DNA of 64,000 bases, taken from assembly GCA_003402285.1 (NCBI GenBank), contig QFXG01000014.1, positions 1-64,000 on the forward strand, in the 5' to 3' direction. The translations under genes were made by a program, and so were the position numbers. This document shows positions 28,601 through 37,600 of the stretch, piece after piece (within the stretch, counting starts at the first letter, position 1; each line of letters starts with the position of its first letter). Source of the DNA: Candidatus Nitrotoga sp. SPKER (GTDB lineage: Bacteria; Pseudomonadota; Gammaproteobacteria; Burkholderiales; Gallionellaceae). The notes under the pieces are model-generated. The model saw only the letters and a program-made list of their open reading frames with translations, was not told where the DNA came from and searched no databases.

Positions 28601-29793
28601 ACAGCCTGTTTGGCAACCTAAACTACAGCTACGACGCCCTAGGCCACCTCACCGAAGAAAAAAATTCCGTCCTGCGTAAAACCTACAGTTACGACGCCAC
28701 CGGCAACCGTAAACAACGCAGCACTTACGACACCGTCAATGGAATAGAACAGCGGACCGCTATACAAACATTGACCACCGCTGCCGACAGCAACAGAATG
28801 CTACAAAACGACAGTTGGGCAATGACACTGAGTGACGCCGCAGGCAACACCCTGCAGCAATCTAAAAACCTGGTTTATGCTTACGACGACCAAGGCCGTC
28901 TGAACGAAGTACGCAATCCAACCAACCTCTATGCTAATTACAGCTACAACGCCCTGGGTCAAAGAACCCTCAAACGGATCTTCAGCGCCGCCAAAGCGGC
29001 CACCGCCACCTACAGCTACCTATATGGAGCTGATGGCCAACTGCTTGGACAAAAGACTTACAATTCCGCTGGTAAACCTAGCAAAGCGCAATACTGGGTT
29101 TGGCTCGACGGCCAGCCGATTGCCGGAATAGAATTGGAATATACTGGCAAAGGCGCGGTTAGCAAAACCAGTCAGTACTACCTGCACAGTGACCACCTGA
29201 ACACCCCCCGCATGGCCACCAATCAAAACAAAACCCTGTTGTGGAGCTGGAACAGCGACGCCTTTGGAACTGGCGGTATTAATGGAGACGCGCATGGCAA
29301 TAAAACATCCCTCGACATGCCCCTACGCTTTCCTGGACAGCTCTATGATGCTCATACAGCCATGAACTACAATTACTTCAGGGACTACGATCCCAACACC
29401 GGGCGGTATATCCAAAGTGATCCGATTGGGTTGAAGGGTGGCGTAAATACTTATAACTATGTAGGGGGAAATCCGATAACAAGAAAAGACCCAATGGGGT
29501 TGGATTGGTTTAGACCGGCAGATCACCCTTACGTTGTTGGACGAAAGGATTCGATTGTCGAGCCTGGCAAAGGGCTTGGAAAGTTTATTGATGATTATGT
29601 GCCTGCAGGCCACACTTTTGGATCACTGCATGATCCCGCGATAGATGCCTATTTGAAGGAAGGATATCCGGACTGGCTCGTAAATATTCCAACAATGCCC
29701 AGCTATTACTGGGAGGCTGTCGTGAATGAGACCGCGGACAGCATCTTAAAGCTCTTTGGTAAGAAGCCCAGGAGCGATTCATGTCCCAAGTAA
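25678..29793 (+). CDS. RHS/YD-repeat polymorphic toxin
   Basis: The ~1371-residue protein starts with a signal peptide (MNCYRLFFLSLILSTNIMF, cleavage after SAFA), then a DUF6531-like segment (NPINIAVGNKYQEEFDY), and a long array of YD repeats (YDxxGRL/xxG). The RHS core end is GRYIQSDPIGLKGGVNTYNY followed by NPITRKDPMGL. After this conserved cut site a ~100-residue tip (from DWFRPADHPYVV, with HTFGSLHDPAIDAYL) is unlike the core and is the expected toxin. The tip's activity is unknown. An in-frame start 63 bp upstream is possible, but the signal peptide favours 25678. Confidence 0.9.
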   Translation: MNCYRLFFLSLILSTNIMFTSAFAADRNPELSYSGYQTALELKMAIYSTWIAQFGLVGCGFESWSWIETPTYITGVPETSAICGGAHGYNYFYITKVCAAGYVADNLSSPTSCSLPDGVVDLTKEKGAPDDQSCSKQAGNPINIAVGNKYQEEFDYIGTGATPLTFFRIYNGQDGVWRHNFSAKLRVASDNIILVGADGRESYFSISNGIATPELNERGKLTRKNGLWVYTSPRQSTSTFDDAGRLIRLENPSGEYYVLIYEADLSVRVTDNFGNFLKLSVNATAQGQPLKLIVGDAQINYVYDLQKRLIKRSVIRSGITESRTYIYDDSRNLKWLTGIIDERGVRYASWTYDNQGRAISSSHANGAELTTISYNTDGSSTVTNALGKQATYQFQIIQGVKHITAIRGEPSPGCPMSNSTVTYDEHGLVKTKTDNTGMITVYDYDDGGLEISRTEAAGTPQTRTTATTWHTEFFLPLTITEPGRTTTYTYDDHGRLLSQSTVGANVSVERTWAYTYTAQGLLETSDGPRTDVSDITRYTYDTRGRLTSVTNALGQRTLLSNFDTSGHPQTLLDANNVSSTLTYAPQGWLASISTAGSTTRFDYSAVGDITQTTQGDGSALTYTWDDARRLTAITNNLGEKIEYSLDAMGNRTAQRLKDINGSLTKQNTWVYDELGRLLKSIGASNQIRQQTYDLNGNPVLIIDPLSNTNNQAYDPLNRLIQNTDPHNGITQFDHDSQGNLVQVKDPRGVTTRYQYDGLGNLTQLISPDTGTSTYLHDAAGNITQQTDARGVVTFYQYDALNRVTNKTFPANPALNTIYVYDMTTSGNIGIGRLTALQDAGGLIGYKYDARGNVSEQLRFLTVAGIEQDESLKYTYDNANQLASISYPEGFSISYARNNIGQITGINLTIGTQPPTVLASNISYLPFGPLKNLTWGNGIQLNRQYDQDYQLTTQTIGTWQSALSYDANGNIKIRNHSLFGNLNYSYDALGHLTEEKNSVLRKTYSYDATGNRKQRSTYDTVNGIEQRTAIQTLTTAADSNRMLQNDSWAMTLSDAAGNTLQQSKNLVYAYDDQGRLNEVRNPTNLYANYSYNALGQRTLKRIFSAAKAATATYSYLYGADGQLLGQKTYNSAGKPSKAQYWVWLDGQPIAGIELEYTGKGAVSKTSQYYLHSDHLNTPRMATNQNKTLLWSWNSDAFGTGGINGDAHGNKTSLDMPLRFPGQLYDAHTAMNYNYFRDYDPNTGRYIQSDPIGLKGGVNTYNYVGGNPITRKDPMGLDWFRPADHPYVVGRKDSIVEPGKGLGKFIDDYVPAGHTFGSLHDPAIDAYLKEGYPDWLVNIPTMPSYYWEAVVNETADSILKLFGKKPRSDSCPK

Positions 29794-30278
29794 CATTGCA
29801 ACTTGCTGAACCAAAAGCCTTATCGTTTTTGCCTTGGAACACGTTCACTGTGCTTCTTGCTTTTGTGACAATGATACCCTTGGCCGCTTGCGCTGATCGA
29901 CGCGAAGAAGTTACTCACCTGAAGCCATACAGCAAGATGGTAGGCACTAAGTATCGCATTGTAAGCAATGTAGCAGCATACGGAATTTATAGGTATCCGC
30001 AACGAGACAAGATACTCTATGCAGCGATCATCCCAGAGCCTGGTATTGCTGGGCCAGAGGTCGCCTATCGAGTTCAGATTCCCGTAGGTTCCATCTTGTC
30101 TATACAGAAAATAATGAAAAGCCATGCGCTGTTGAGTTCGACGATTGAATATTCTGTTGTCATTACCAGTGCCAGTGAACAGATTTCCAAAGACGTTGAG
30201 TTACGACTTGAGTTAAGTCGAGGCAATGAAGGGGATAGATTATTCTTAAATCCAAAATTCTATGAGCGTACCAATTAG
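29781..30278 (+). CDS. candidate RHS partner/immunity lipoprotein
   Basis: The 165-residue product overlaps the RHS gene by 13 bp. A hydrophobic segment (FTVLLAFVTMIPLAACADRR) ends in a lipobox-like LAAC near residue 37, suggesting a lipoprotein or membrane-anchored periplasmic protein. The mature part is mixed alpha/beta with no recognised fold. Immunity genes normally follow RHS toxin tips directly, so that role is likely, but it is an inference from position only. Confidence 0.6.
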   Translation: MSQVTLQLAEPKALSFLPWNTFTVLLAFVTMIPLAACADRREEVTHLKPYSKMVGTKYRIVSNVAAYGIYRYPQRDKILYAAIIPEPGIAGPEVAYRVQIPVGSILSIQKIMKSHALLSSTIEYSVVITSASEQISKDVELRLELSRGNEGDRLFLNPKFYERTN

Positions 30279-30299
30279 CAAGCGTAGCTTGGGCTAGCA

Positions 30300-30325
30300 T
30301 AGGTTGGCGCTGAGCTTGCGAAGCC
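30300..30325. repeat. second copy of the 26-bp REP core
   Basis: These 26 bases are identical to 23534-23559, after an imperfect GGGCTAGC left arm. It is a solo, degraded REP just downstream of the RHS partner gene. Confidence 0.7.
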
Positions 30326-30431
30326 AAAAATCAAGTAAAACATAGGTTCTAGCTAAATAGCATAATCCCTCTTGTTATTCTTCAATAAATAATGAATTCG
30401 AGATGTGGTGTTAATGCGAATAGCAATCTTC

Positions 30432-31307
30432 TAAGAACTCAACGAGGAAGTGAAGCCGAAGATCGACGCCGAGGTCAACGAATTAACCGAGGAGGACTCC
30501 AAGGCCGACCAGGAGCGCTTCAAGAAAAAGTGGTCAACGGTCAAATCCCTGGTTGGCAGCGACAAACGTCTTGCACTGGTGGCCAAGAACATGGTCGCCC
30601 ACTTCGAGGATCGCGTAGCAGCCCTCGACGGCAAGGCGATAGTGGTGTGTATGAGCCGCCGCATCTGCGTCAAGCTCTACGATGAGATCGTTAAGCTGCG
30701 TCCGGACTGGCACGGCACCGATGACAACGCGGGTGCGGTCAAGATCGTGATGACGGGGGCTGCAAGCGACCCGCAAGAATGGCAACAACACATTGGCAAC
30801 AAGGCTCGGCGTGATCTGCTGGCCAAGCGTGCCCGCGATCCCAAAGACCCGCTCAAGCTGGTGATCGTGCGGGATATGTGGCTGACCGGCTTTGATGCAC
30901 CGTGTATGCACACGATGTAGGTTGACAAGCCGATGCAGGGTCACGGACTGATGCAGGCGATTGCGCGCGTGAACCGCGTGTTCCGCGACAAGCCTGCAGG
31001 GCTCATCGTCGATTACATCGGCATCGCACAAAACCTGAAGTCGGCACTGCAGCAGTACTCGAAGAACGATCAGGAAAACACCAGCGTCGATGAAGCACAG
31101 GCCATCACGGTGATGAACGACGGCATCCGCTCCCGCAGCAAGGCCAACGTCGTGCAGACCAAGGCCTTTTCGGAGCGGCTGAAAGATGCAGTGGCGCGCT
31201 ACCACGCAAATGCGATCACTACTGCGGTGGTATTACAGGAGCTGATCCAGCTAGCCGAGGACATCCGTGCAGCCCGACAGCGCGGCGAAGAGTCCGTGTT
31301 ATCGTAA
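30432..31307 (+). pseudogene. type I restriction enzyme HsdR fragment, with internal stop
   Basis: The frame encodes the helicase-motor and following helical part of HsdR ([54 protein letters not shown]). A TAG at 30918-30920 stands where relatives have Tyr in MHTMYVDKP, and the same frame continues after it. The N-terminal nuclease and early motor motifs and the C-terminus are absent. It is dead and has no hsdM/hsdS nearby. Confidence 0.85.
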
Positions 31308-31357
31308 GCCACGTTGTAGGGCGGATCGGTGAGCAGCAGGTCAATTTCTGCCTCCAT

Positions 31358-31433
31358 GTGTACTAGCTCAGACCTGATCTGACAGACACCCTAAAAATTC
31401 GGTAACTGTCAGATCAGGTCTGAGCTAGTACAC
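31358..31433. repeat. 28-bp perfect inverted repeat
   Basis: GTGTACTAGCTCAGACCTGA continues with TCTGACAG (31358-31385), and its exact reverse complement is at 31406-31433 with a 20-nt spacer. The right arm supplies the stop codon of the minus-strand replication gene. It looks like fused ends of a mobile element, or a very strong hairpin. Confidence 0.85.
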
Positions 31434-32273
31434 TTTAGGATACAGCCCGCGTAAATCCTCCCCATCTTTCCATAATTTATATACTGCGATTAGTCTAGCT
31501 GGCAAACCATCTAGAATTGCTGGTGTAAGACTGAACTGTTCGGCCATATCTAAACTTTCAATGTAAGTCATCAGGCGTTCAATCGGAGTATTTTCAGTCC
31601 AATTGTTGGCGCGGTCTAATTCCAGTTCTTTAAGCTGAATGCTACGAAACGTCAATTCACCACGGAGCTTATTATCAGCCCACTTCATTAAGTTGTCACG
31701 GTGAAGAATCTCGTTCGGCAACTTGTGGCCTTTTCCGGGGGCATCAAGCTCATCACCTTTAGAATAAAACTTGATTGACCATCGCCGCGAATGCTGACCA
31801 AAGTAAAGCGTGCCACCTCTAGTAACAGGACGTCCATGACGGCTTTTTGATTGGAATTCAGCTGCACGTAACCATGAACGTACATCTGCTCTTATTGGCA
31901 AATCCCACATTGCAGTACTGTCCACGCGTTTAAGATCATAACTGCCAGTCTTCCAATCATTGAGATCACTTACGGTGGGCAAGAGTCCCAAAATGGGAAT
32001 CAGGCGGTACATAACATGTTCCACGAGGCCAATAAGGCTATTCGAACCAAACAAGTTATGGCCTTGCAGCCATTTGGCGGGATTACCGTCAAAATATAAA
32101 TGGCTTGCACCATTAGATTTAATATTTAAATTTGATTCGTGAGAGCCGGAAACCTGATGATTTTTTTCTACTTGCCATTCAATTTCACCATCCGGTGAAA
32201 TACATGCAATTCTCCCTCCAGTTATTGCTTCGGAGTGATAACAGGGAATTACAGCGGTCACCCAGTCAATCAT
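31425..32273 (-). CDS. filamentous-phage gpII/X-type replication initiator, 3'-truncated
   Basis: The ~282-residue product matches phage/plasmid replication proteins of the II/X family: MIDWVTAVIPCYHSEAITGG at the start, an HQVSGSHESNLNIKSNGASH stretch, LYFDGNPAKWLQGHNLFGS, and the C-terminal VYKLWKDGEDLRGLYPK. These proteins nick the origin of ssDNA phages. The stop comes directly after YPKVY inside the palindrome, where relatives continue with a TFYRYR-like tail, so the gene is probably truncated. ATG 32273 is chosen over 32318. Confidence 0.8.
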   Translation of the reverse strand: MIDWVTAVIPCYHSEAITGGRIACISPDGEIEWQVEKNHQVSGSHESNLNIKSNGASHLYFDGNPAKWLQGHNLFGSNSLIGLVEHVMYRLIPILGLLPTVSDLNDWKTGSYDLKRVDSTAMWDLPIRADVRSWLRAAEFQSKSRHGRPVTRGGTLYFGQHSRRWSIKFYSKGDELDAPGKGHKLPNEILHRDNLMKWADNKLRGELTFRSIQLKELELDRANNWTENTPIERLMTYIESLDMAEQFSLTPAILDGLPARLIAVYKLWKDGEDLRGLYPKVY

Positions 32274-32337
32274 ATGATGTGACCAAACGGTGACCATCCA
32301 TAGCCAAAAACAGGCCATTCAAGACTAATCTGCAGAT

Positions 32338-32376
32338 TAAAAAAGAAACAGCCAAACCACAGAAATGGCTTGGCTG
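32338..32376 (-). terminator. ssrA rho-independent terminator
   Basis: On the minus strand CAGCCAAGCCA pairs with TGGTTTGGCTG and is followed by TTTCTTTTTT. It lies 36 bases past the tmRNA 3' end. Confidence 0.85.
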
Positions 32377-32411
32377 CATTGGTCTCCGAGGGTTTCTGAA
32401 GACCTTTAGAT

Positions 32412-32780
32412 TGGTGGAGGCGGCGGGAATTGAACCCGCGTCCGCAAGCACTCTACAGGCAGTTCTACATACTTAGTCAAGTTCTTTAATTTTATCCGGC
32501 AGACGCCAACCGACAGGCTGCTACCGAACGAGTTACCTAAATTTAATGCCATACAAAGTAACCCTGCATGACACGATTCCGTGTATATGACCTCACTCAT
32601 CGCGGCCTTGCGGCCTTGAGCCCCTCCACGGACAGCAGGGTGTGAGGTCTAGCAGGTTAAGCTGCTAAAGCGTACTTTTCGTCGTTTGCGACTATTGGTT
32701 TTCCAGCTGATTTACGAGGTTGCGGGTCCTCGGTATGCCCTACACTGCTTTGCAACCCACGTCGAAGCCAAGTCGCCCCC
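32412..32780 (-). ncRNA. ssrA: tmRNA (transfer-messenger RNA)
   Basis: The minus-strand RNA begins GGGGGCGACTTGGCTTCGAC and ends in a tRNA-like TTCAATTCCCGCCGCCTCCACCA-type 3' end; the 7-bp acceptor stem closes. The tag frame at 32689-32657 reads ANDEKYALAA then TAA. It rescues stalled ribosomes with SmpB. It is one-piece. The 3' end is a known favourite integration target and faces the phage and restriction scar. Confidence 0.96.
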
Positions 32781-33068
32781 GGTTTCGATATGATCTGCTA
32801 CAAAACTTGGCAGATTGTAGCAGCTCTGAGTGGCAAAAGTAGAAGAAGTTCCGTATAGATTAATAATCTATAACCGACCACGGGAGCAGGTCTACCTTGG
32901 TTACCTGCCACTCGTTACCTTCATGCAGTGAAGCTATGTAAATCAATTCGCTGCTTGACCCGTCGGACTCAACTATACTATTGCCAGCTGGCCTCAGTAC
33001 GATGATTCGCCCCCCTATTTTAAATCGCAGTAATAAAGGTTTTAGAGCCCGCTGAATCCGTTTTAACA

Positions 33069-34994
33069 ATGATAGATAAAAAAATCGCATTCCTTTTTTC
33101 GCCTGATGGTGCGCTAGCCGAGCACATCCCCAATTTTCGCGCGCGCCCACAGCAAGTTGAAATGGCGCAAGCCATCGCCCAGGCAATTACCGCGAATGGA
33201 CAGCTGATCGCAGAGGCAGGCACAGGAACAGGCAAAACTTTCGCCTATCTCGTCCCTGCCCTGCTCGCAGGCGGCAAGGTCATTATTTCCACCGGCACAA
33301 AAAATTTGCAGGACCAACTGTTTCAACGCGATTTACCCACAGTACGTGATGCACTTAAAGTGCCAGTTTCGATAGCCTTGCTCAAAGGCCGTTCCAACTA
33401 TGTATGCCACTATCACCTCGAACGCACACAATCTGATGGCCGCTTTACTACGCGCGAGGATGCGCGGCATCTAGCCAAAATTGTAAAGTACGCGAAAATG
33501 ACTGAGTCCGGCGACAAAAGTGGCATAAGCGATGTGCCAGAAAATGCGCTGATCTGGATGCAGGTAACTTCAACACGCGATAACTGCTTGGGACAGGAGT
33601 GCCCGCACCATAAAGATTGCTTTGTACTTAAGGCGCGCAAAGAAGCGATGCGAGCCGATGTGGTGGTGGTGAACCATCATTTGTTTTTTGCCGATTTGAT
33701 GCTGCGCGACGAAGGTCTGGCAGAGCTGCTGCCCGCCTGCAATACGGTTATTTTCGACGAAGCCCATCAATTGCCTGAGACCGCCAGCTTATTTTTTGGC
33801 GAGAGTATTTCGACTTCACAAATCATCGAATTGGCACGAGACGTGCGATTGGAGGCGGCAATTTCTGCTAAAGATTTTGCCGCACTACCTACCGCCACCG
33901 ATTCACTGGATAAAGCCGCGCGGGACTTGCGCCTGATCTTCAAACAAAGCGAGGGACGCATGACTGCCATCGCCATGGAAGATTTATCCGACTGGACAGA
34001 TGCCATGGCCGAGTTAAGTGATAAGCTCAAGCAGGTTAACAGTCTTCTGGAAAAGCAAGCAGAGCGCAGCGAAGGGCTGGAGAATTGCTGGCAACGAGGA
34101 CAGGAGATGGCGCAAAAAATTTTGCAATGGCAGGACAAAAAGCAAGTAGACAGAGTGCGCTGGCTGGAAATTTTTCACCAATCCGTGCAACTCAACACTA
34201 CGCCATTGTCCATCGCAGAAATATTCGCCAAACAAATTAATGGCCACCCGCGTGCATGGATTTTCACCTCTGCCACCATTACAGTGAAGCAGGATTTCTC
34301 GCACTATCAGTCCGAAATGGGGTTACTTGAGGCGCAAACTGCCTGCTGGGACAGCCCTTTCAATTACCCTGAACAGGCGTTGCTCTATGTACCCCAACAT
34401 ATGCTCGATCCGAATAATCCAGGTTATACCGAAGCGGTGGTGCTGGCAGCTCTTCCGTTGATCGAGGCCAGCAAGGGACGGGCATTTTTGCTATTCACCA
34501 GCCTACGCGCCATGCAACGCGCACATGAGATTTTAACGACTGAGTTCGAACGCAAGAAACTCAACTATCCATTGATGTTGCAAGGCGAAGGTTCACGTAA
34601 TGAGCTGCTGAGCCGCTTCCGCGAACACGGCAACGCCATATTGTTAGGCAGTCAGTCGTTTTGGGAAGGCGTGGATGTACGCGGCGAAGCGCTTTCGCTA
34701 GTGGTAATAGATAAACTGCCGTTCGCTCCGCCGGATGACCCAGTGCTGGCGGCGCGCCTTGCACAGATCACCAGTCAGGGACGTAACGCCTTCATGGAAT
34801 ATCAGTTGCCCCGCACGGTTATTAATCTAAAGCAAGGTGCGGGACGCTTGATCCGGGATGAGACTGATCGTGGCGTACTGATGATCTGTGACCCGCGTTT
34901 GATAGCAAAATCCTACGGCAAACGAATATGGCAGAGTTTACCGCCATTCAAGCGCACGCGGGATTTAAGTGTAGCGGTAGATTTTTTTGCGTAG
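33069..34994 (+). CDS. DinG/YoaA-family Fe-S DNA helicase
   Basis: The 641-residue XPD-like helicase has Walker A LIAEAGTGTGKTFAYLVPAL (~residue 45), DEAH in VIFDEAHQLPETA, four cysteines around residues 117-190 (NYVCHYHL; NCLGQECPHHKDCF) for a 4Fe-4S cluster, and motif VI in NLKQGAGRLIRDETDRG. It lacks a DinG exonuclease domain and is of YoaA type. It likely resolves damaged or stalled DNA structures. Confidence 0.92.
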   Translation: MIDKKIAFLFSPDGALAEHIPNFRARPQQVEMAQAIAQAITANGQLIAEAGTGTGKTFAYLVPALLAGGKVIISTGTKNLQDQLFQRDLPTVRDALKVPVSIALLKGRSNYVCHYHLERTQSDGRFTTREDARHLAKIVKYAKMTESGDKSGISDVPENALIWMQVTSTRDNCLGQECPHHKDCFVLKARKEAMRADVVVVNHHLFFADLMLRDEGLAELLPACNTVIFDEAHQLPETASLFFGESISTSQIIELARDVRLEAAISAKDFAALPTATDSLDKAARDLRLIFKQSEGRMTAIAMEDLSDWTDAMAELSDKLKQVNSLLEKQAERSEGLENCWQRGQEMAQKILQWQDKKQVDRVRWLEIFHQSVQLNTTPLSIAEIFAKQINGHPRAWIFTSATITVKQDFSHYQSEMGLLEAQTACWDSPFNYPEQALLYVPQHMLDPNNPGYTEAVVLAALPLIEASKGRAFLLFTSLRAMQRAHEILTTEFERKKLNYPLMLQGEGSRNELLSRFREHGNAILLGSQSFWEGVDVRGEALSLVVIDKLPFAPPDDPVLAARLAQITSQGRNAFMEYQLPRTVINLKQGAGRLIRDETDRGVLMICDPRLIAKSYGKRIWQSLPPFKRTRDLSVAVDFFA

Positions 34995-35116
34995 TGCATG
35001 GAATTATTAATTCTGTACCTGGATAGGATTGCTCCATCATTTTTTCCTAGTCGTTTAAGGACACTAGTTAGCCAGAGGTCAGCTCCCTTGAATTAAACAA
35101 ATCCCTGACTTTTAAG

Positions 35117-35707
35117 TTATATAGGCTCAGTCGCTATTTCGTTGGCAATGCGTAGAATTTCTTCTGAAGTATCCGAAAACTTATTTATAAAATCGACATT
35201 TTTTGCAGGTGCAACTAAATCGAGAAATTGTTGATGAAGTAGAGCAATTCGATCTGGACTTATACCCGTGAGTACCGGTGGCACGCTAATTAAAGCGGCC
35301 ATTGTTGCACCGTCATGTTGGGTGAATGCGTCAGCAAGTATCTTTGTTTTCCCTGCATCATCAAGAGAGCGGTAAATTAAGCGAATCTCTGCGGCATACT
35401 CATTGGGCACCAAATTTGCCGATTTAAGTTGTTCAGCTTTTACGTTCTCACGAAATTGGGTAATTTTAGAACAGAAAAGATCACGCACTGCGCTGACGGT
35501 CACTTTAAGTTTCTCTTGCGCGGTTGCAACGTCCTGAGCGATGGCAACTGCCGATCTCATAGGGTCTGGATGTTCCCTCAATTCTGTCGCCACGAAAGCA
35601 TCTTTTTCGATGCGTTGCATCAGCTCCCGAAGTTCAGTCCCAAGCTGCCCATCTTCAGGTATACGAGTGATTAAATGTTTGATTGATGCAAATTTGGGTG
35701 ATTTCAT
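35117..35707 (-). CDS. hypothetical soluble helical protein
   Basis: The 196-residue product is mostly helical with no signal peptide, membrane helix or motif I know. Candidate landmarks are NEYAAEIRLIYRSLDDAGKT and ISPDRIALLHQQFLDL. It stands alone in an AT-richer region of small genes, possibly acquired. Confidence 0.6.
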   Translation of the reverse strand: MKSPKFASIKHLITRIPEDGQLGTELRELMQRIEKDAFVATELREHPDPMRSAVAIAQDVATAQEKLKVTVSAVRDLFCSKITQFRENVKAEQLKSANLVPNEYAAEIRLIYRSLDDAGKTKILADAFTQHDGATMAALISVPPVLTGISPDRIALLHQQFLDLVAPAKNVDFINKFSDTSEEILRIANEIATEPI

Positions 35708-35871
35708 TTCTTCTCCATTTCAATTCTGTGCCATGCCGCTTTTTTACAATTTATGAATATTGCAAATACGCTAACCAATATCAACAAGATACAAGTCAGT
35801 ACTTTACCAACTTCATTTTACCGCTCCTGTTAATAAGCAGCTTCCTACTCACTCCTGAACTTTGTCTATAA

Positions 35872-36111
35872 CTAATAAACATCCTTTGCCATCAAGCAAA
35901 GGTTAATTAGCTCTTCTTCTCGCAGTTCAGCGTTCGTAGTACTCAAGGGAGTGCTACCTGATTTAGCAGTTCTAGCCATTTCTTTTTCAACATCTTGTTT
36001 GCAAACTGCCAAATCCTTTTTATATTGCTCACTTTTTGTAGATGGTTCTTTGTCAGATTTCGGAGCACAGCCCATAAGTAAGATTAATATAATTAATACG
36101 ATAATTTTCAT
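35872..36111 (-). CDS. small lipoprotein
   Basis: The 79-residue protein has a short signal and lipobox (MKIIVLIILILLMGC, Cys15), then a charged helical body with CKQDVEKEMARTAKSG. The function is unknown. Codon usage is AT-rich like its neighbours. Confidence 0.75.
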   Translation of the reverse strand: MKIIVLIILILLMGCAPKSDKEPSTKSEQYKKDLAVCKQDVEKEMARTAKSGSTPLSTTNAELREEELINLCLMAKDVY

Positions 36112-36318
36112 TTTTTTACCTCGTTTTATATAGCTACCAACATAACTAACAGTTCAATTATTTTCTCTGCTTCAAGGCATTATTTAATTCTTTAAGTTTA
36201 TTTGTTGGAATTTCATTCGAGATTTTCTTTAATTTTACTGATGATTGCGATCCCGAATAGTTCAATACTGTACTATCAAGTTAACTGTCAAGAAAAATAC
36301 GAAAGAGGATATTCGGGA

Positions 36319-36381
36319 ATGAAGCTATCCCGCATGTTGTTTGAGATGTTAAAAGAAGCGTTTAGAGGAAGAAAGCAATGA
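36319..36381 (+). CDS. possible 20-residue leader peptide
   Basis: MKLSRMLFEMLKEAFRGRKQ ends in a TGA that overlaps the ATG of the next frame (ATGA), with GAGGA upstream. It may be a translationally coupled leader or a fragment of a mobile-element protein. Confidence 0.35.
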   Translation: MKLSRMLFEMLKEAFRGRKQ

Positions 36382-37574
36382 AAAAATTCATGCATTTTCT
36401 AAAACTTGCATCATTTATTCTCGGCCTAATAGCTACATCCACAAATATTTTTGCGGCTACCGTCATCGAGTTTTATAACATCAATTTGGACAATTATTTT
36501 ATCACTGCTGATGCAGGCGAAGCGGCGGCCATCGATAGGGGTGATGCGGGTCACCGCCGATTCTTGATGCGCAGGTTGTCACATCACCAACGCCCCCTTC
36601 AATGCCATACCGAACAATGGTTTGAATGACCATGCGGCCATCCAGACCGCCATCGATTCTACCGCGCCGGGCGGCGCAAATGCAGGCAAGTCCGTATTCG
36701 TCCCGCCAGGAACGTACGACCTCTCCGGGCCCGTCATCCTTAAGGCTCACACGCACCTTTTTGGCATCCCCTACGATCAATCAAAATTCCACGCCATGGA
36801 TGCCGGGACCAACGGTTTGAGTTCGAAGGCATGGGTGATGGAGACAGTAGACGATGCGACAGCAACGACCAGCGTCAAGTATGTCTGGCCAACCTGGAAG
36901 GAACTTTTTAAGAGTCCCAGCCCTTGGATGAGCACGATGCGCTGGGCGGCGGGTAAAATTCGGTAATGCGCGGCGTGCGTGGCCAGAAAACTGGCCCTCG
37001 TTGCGAGGACAAGCGGCGCCAGATGTGGCGCGTGGAAGGTAACGACGGCGGTCGGTGGTACACCTGGATGGGGGAGCCTGCCCAATCTGCGGGTTGCAAT
37101 ACAAATACATCTGGCGAAATGGATCCAGATTTTCGCAAGCTCTACATCACCGGGACAACGCAGTCACTCACCATCTATGGGCCGAATCCGGAACACGGCG
37201 GAGTCACCACGGTAGGCAGGCCAGCCAATCCGTTCATCGAGATCATGGACTCCGCCAACATCCGTTTCTTAGACTTGAAATCAAAAACCAATGGCATGAT
37301 GCTTGTGATCAACAACTTCAACAACCTCTTCTTTTCGGGAGTAAATGCGCTCAAGTTCGAGGATTACGGTCAACCCTATATCCAAATCAATAACAGTACC
37401 AATCTTGAGCTGGCCCTCGTAGCGGCCTGGGGTTCAGATGCCTTTCCGCTGCTGGTGGAAACAGGAATGGGCACAAGCGATGCCTTCAACCACGATACAG
37501 AAATCGGGATCTACCGCAGAAGAACGATCAACTGGTCAGCCTGGCCCCGCTCTTTTTCTAACAACAGCCAATAA
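36378..37574 (+). pseudogene. chimeric, frameshifted secreted beta-helix (pectate-lyase-like) protein
   Basis: The frame opens with a good signal peptide and VIEFYNINLDNYFITADAGE, a repeat seen in secreted proteins. It is then joined out of context to a right-handed beta-helix segment whose frame reads NAPFNAIPNNGLNDHAAIQT, then AIDSTAPGGANAGKSVFVPP and GTYDLSGPVIL. The helix part shifts frame near 36570-36620 and again near 36930-36965 (a stop at 36964-36966), and resumes as GQKTGPRCEDKRRQMWRVEG to 37574. It is not translated as one product. Confidence 0.7.
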
Positions 37575-37600
37575 ATGCTGAATTTTTCAGTAAGTCGACT

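Noticed and set aside
30534-31205. 223-codon minus-strand ORF with Cys/His/Val-rich product
   Set aside because: It is the shadow of the HsdR relic, which matches known protein in the other strand.
32860-33186. Minus-strand ORF overlapping the helicase start
   Set aside because: Low-complexity frame largely shared with the helicase promoter and 5' end; no family seen. A 76-codon part (from ~33090) cannot be fully excluded.
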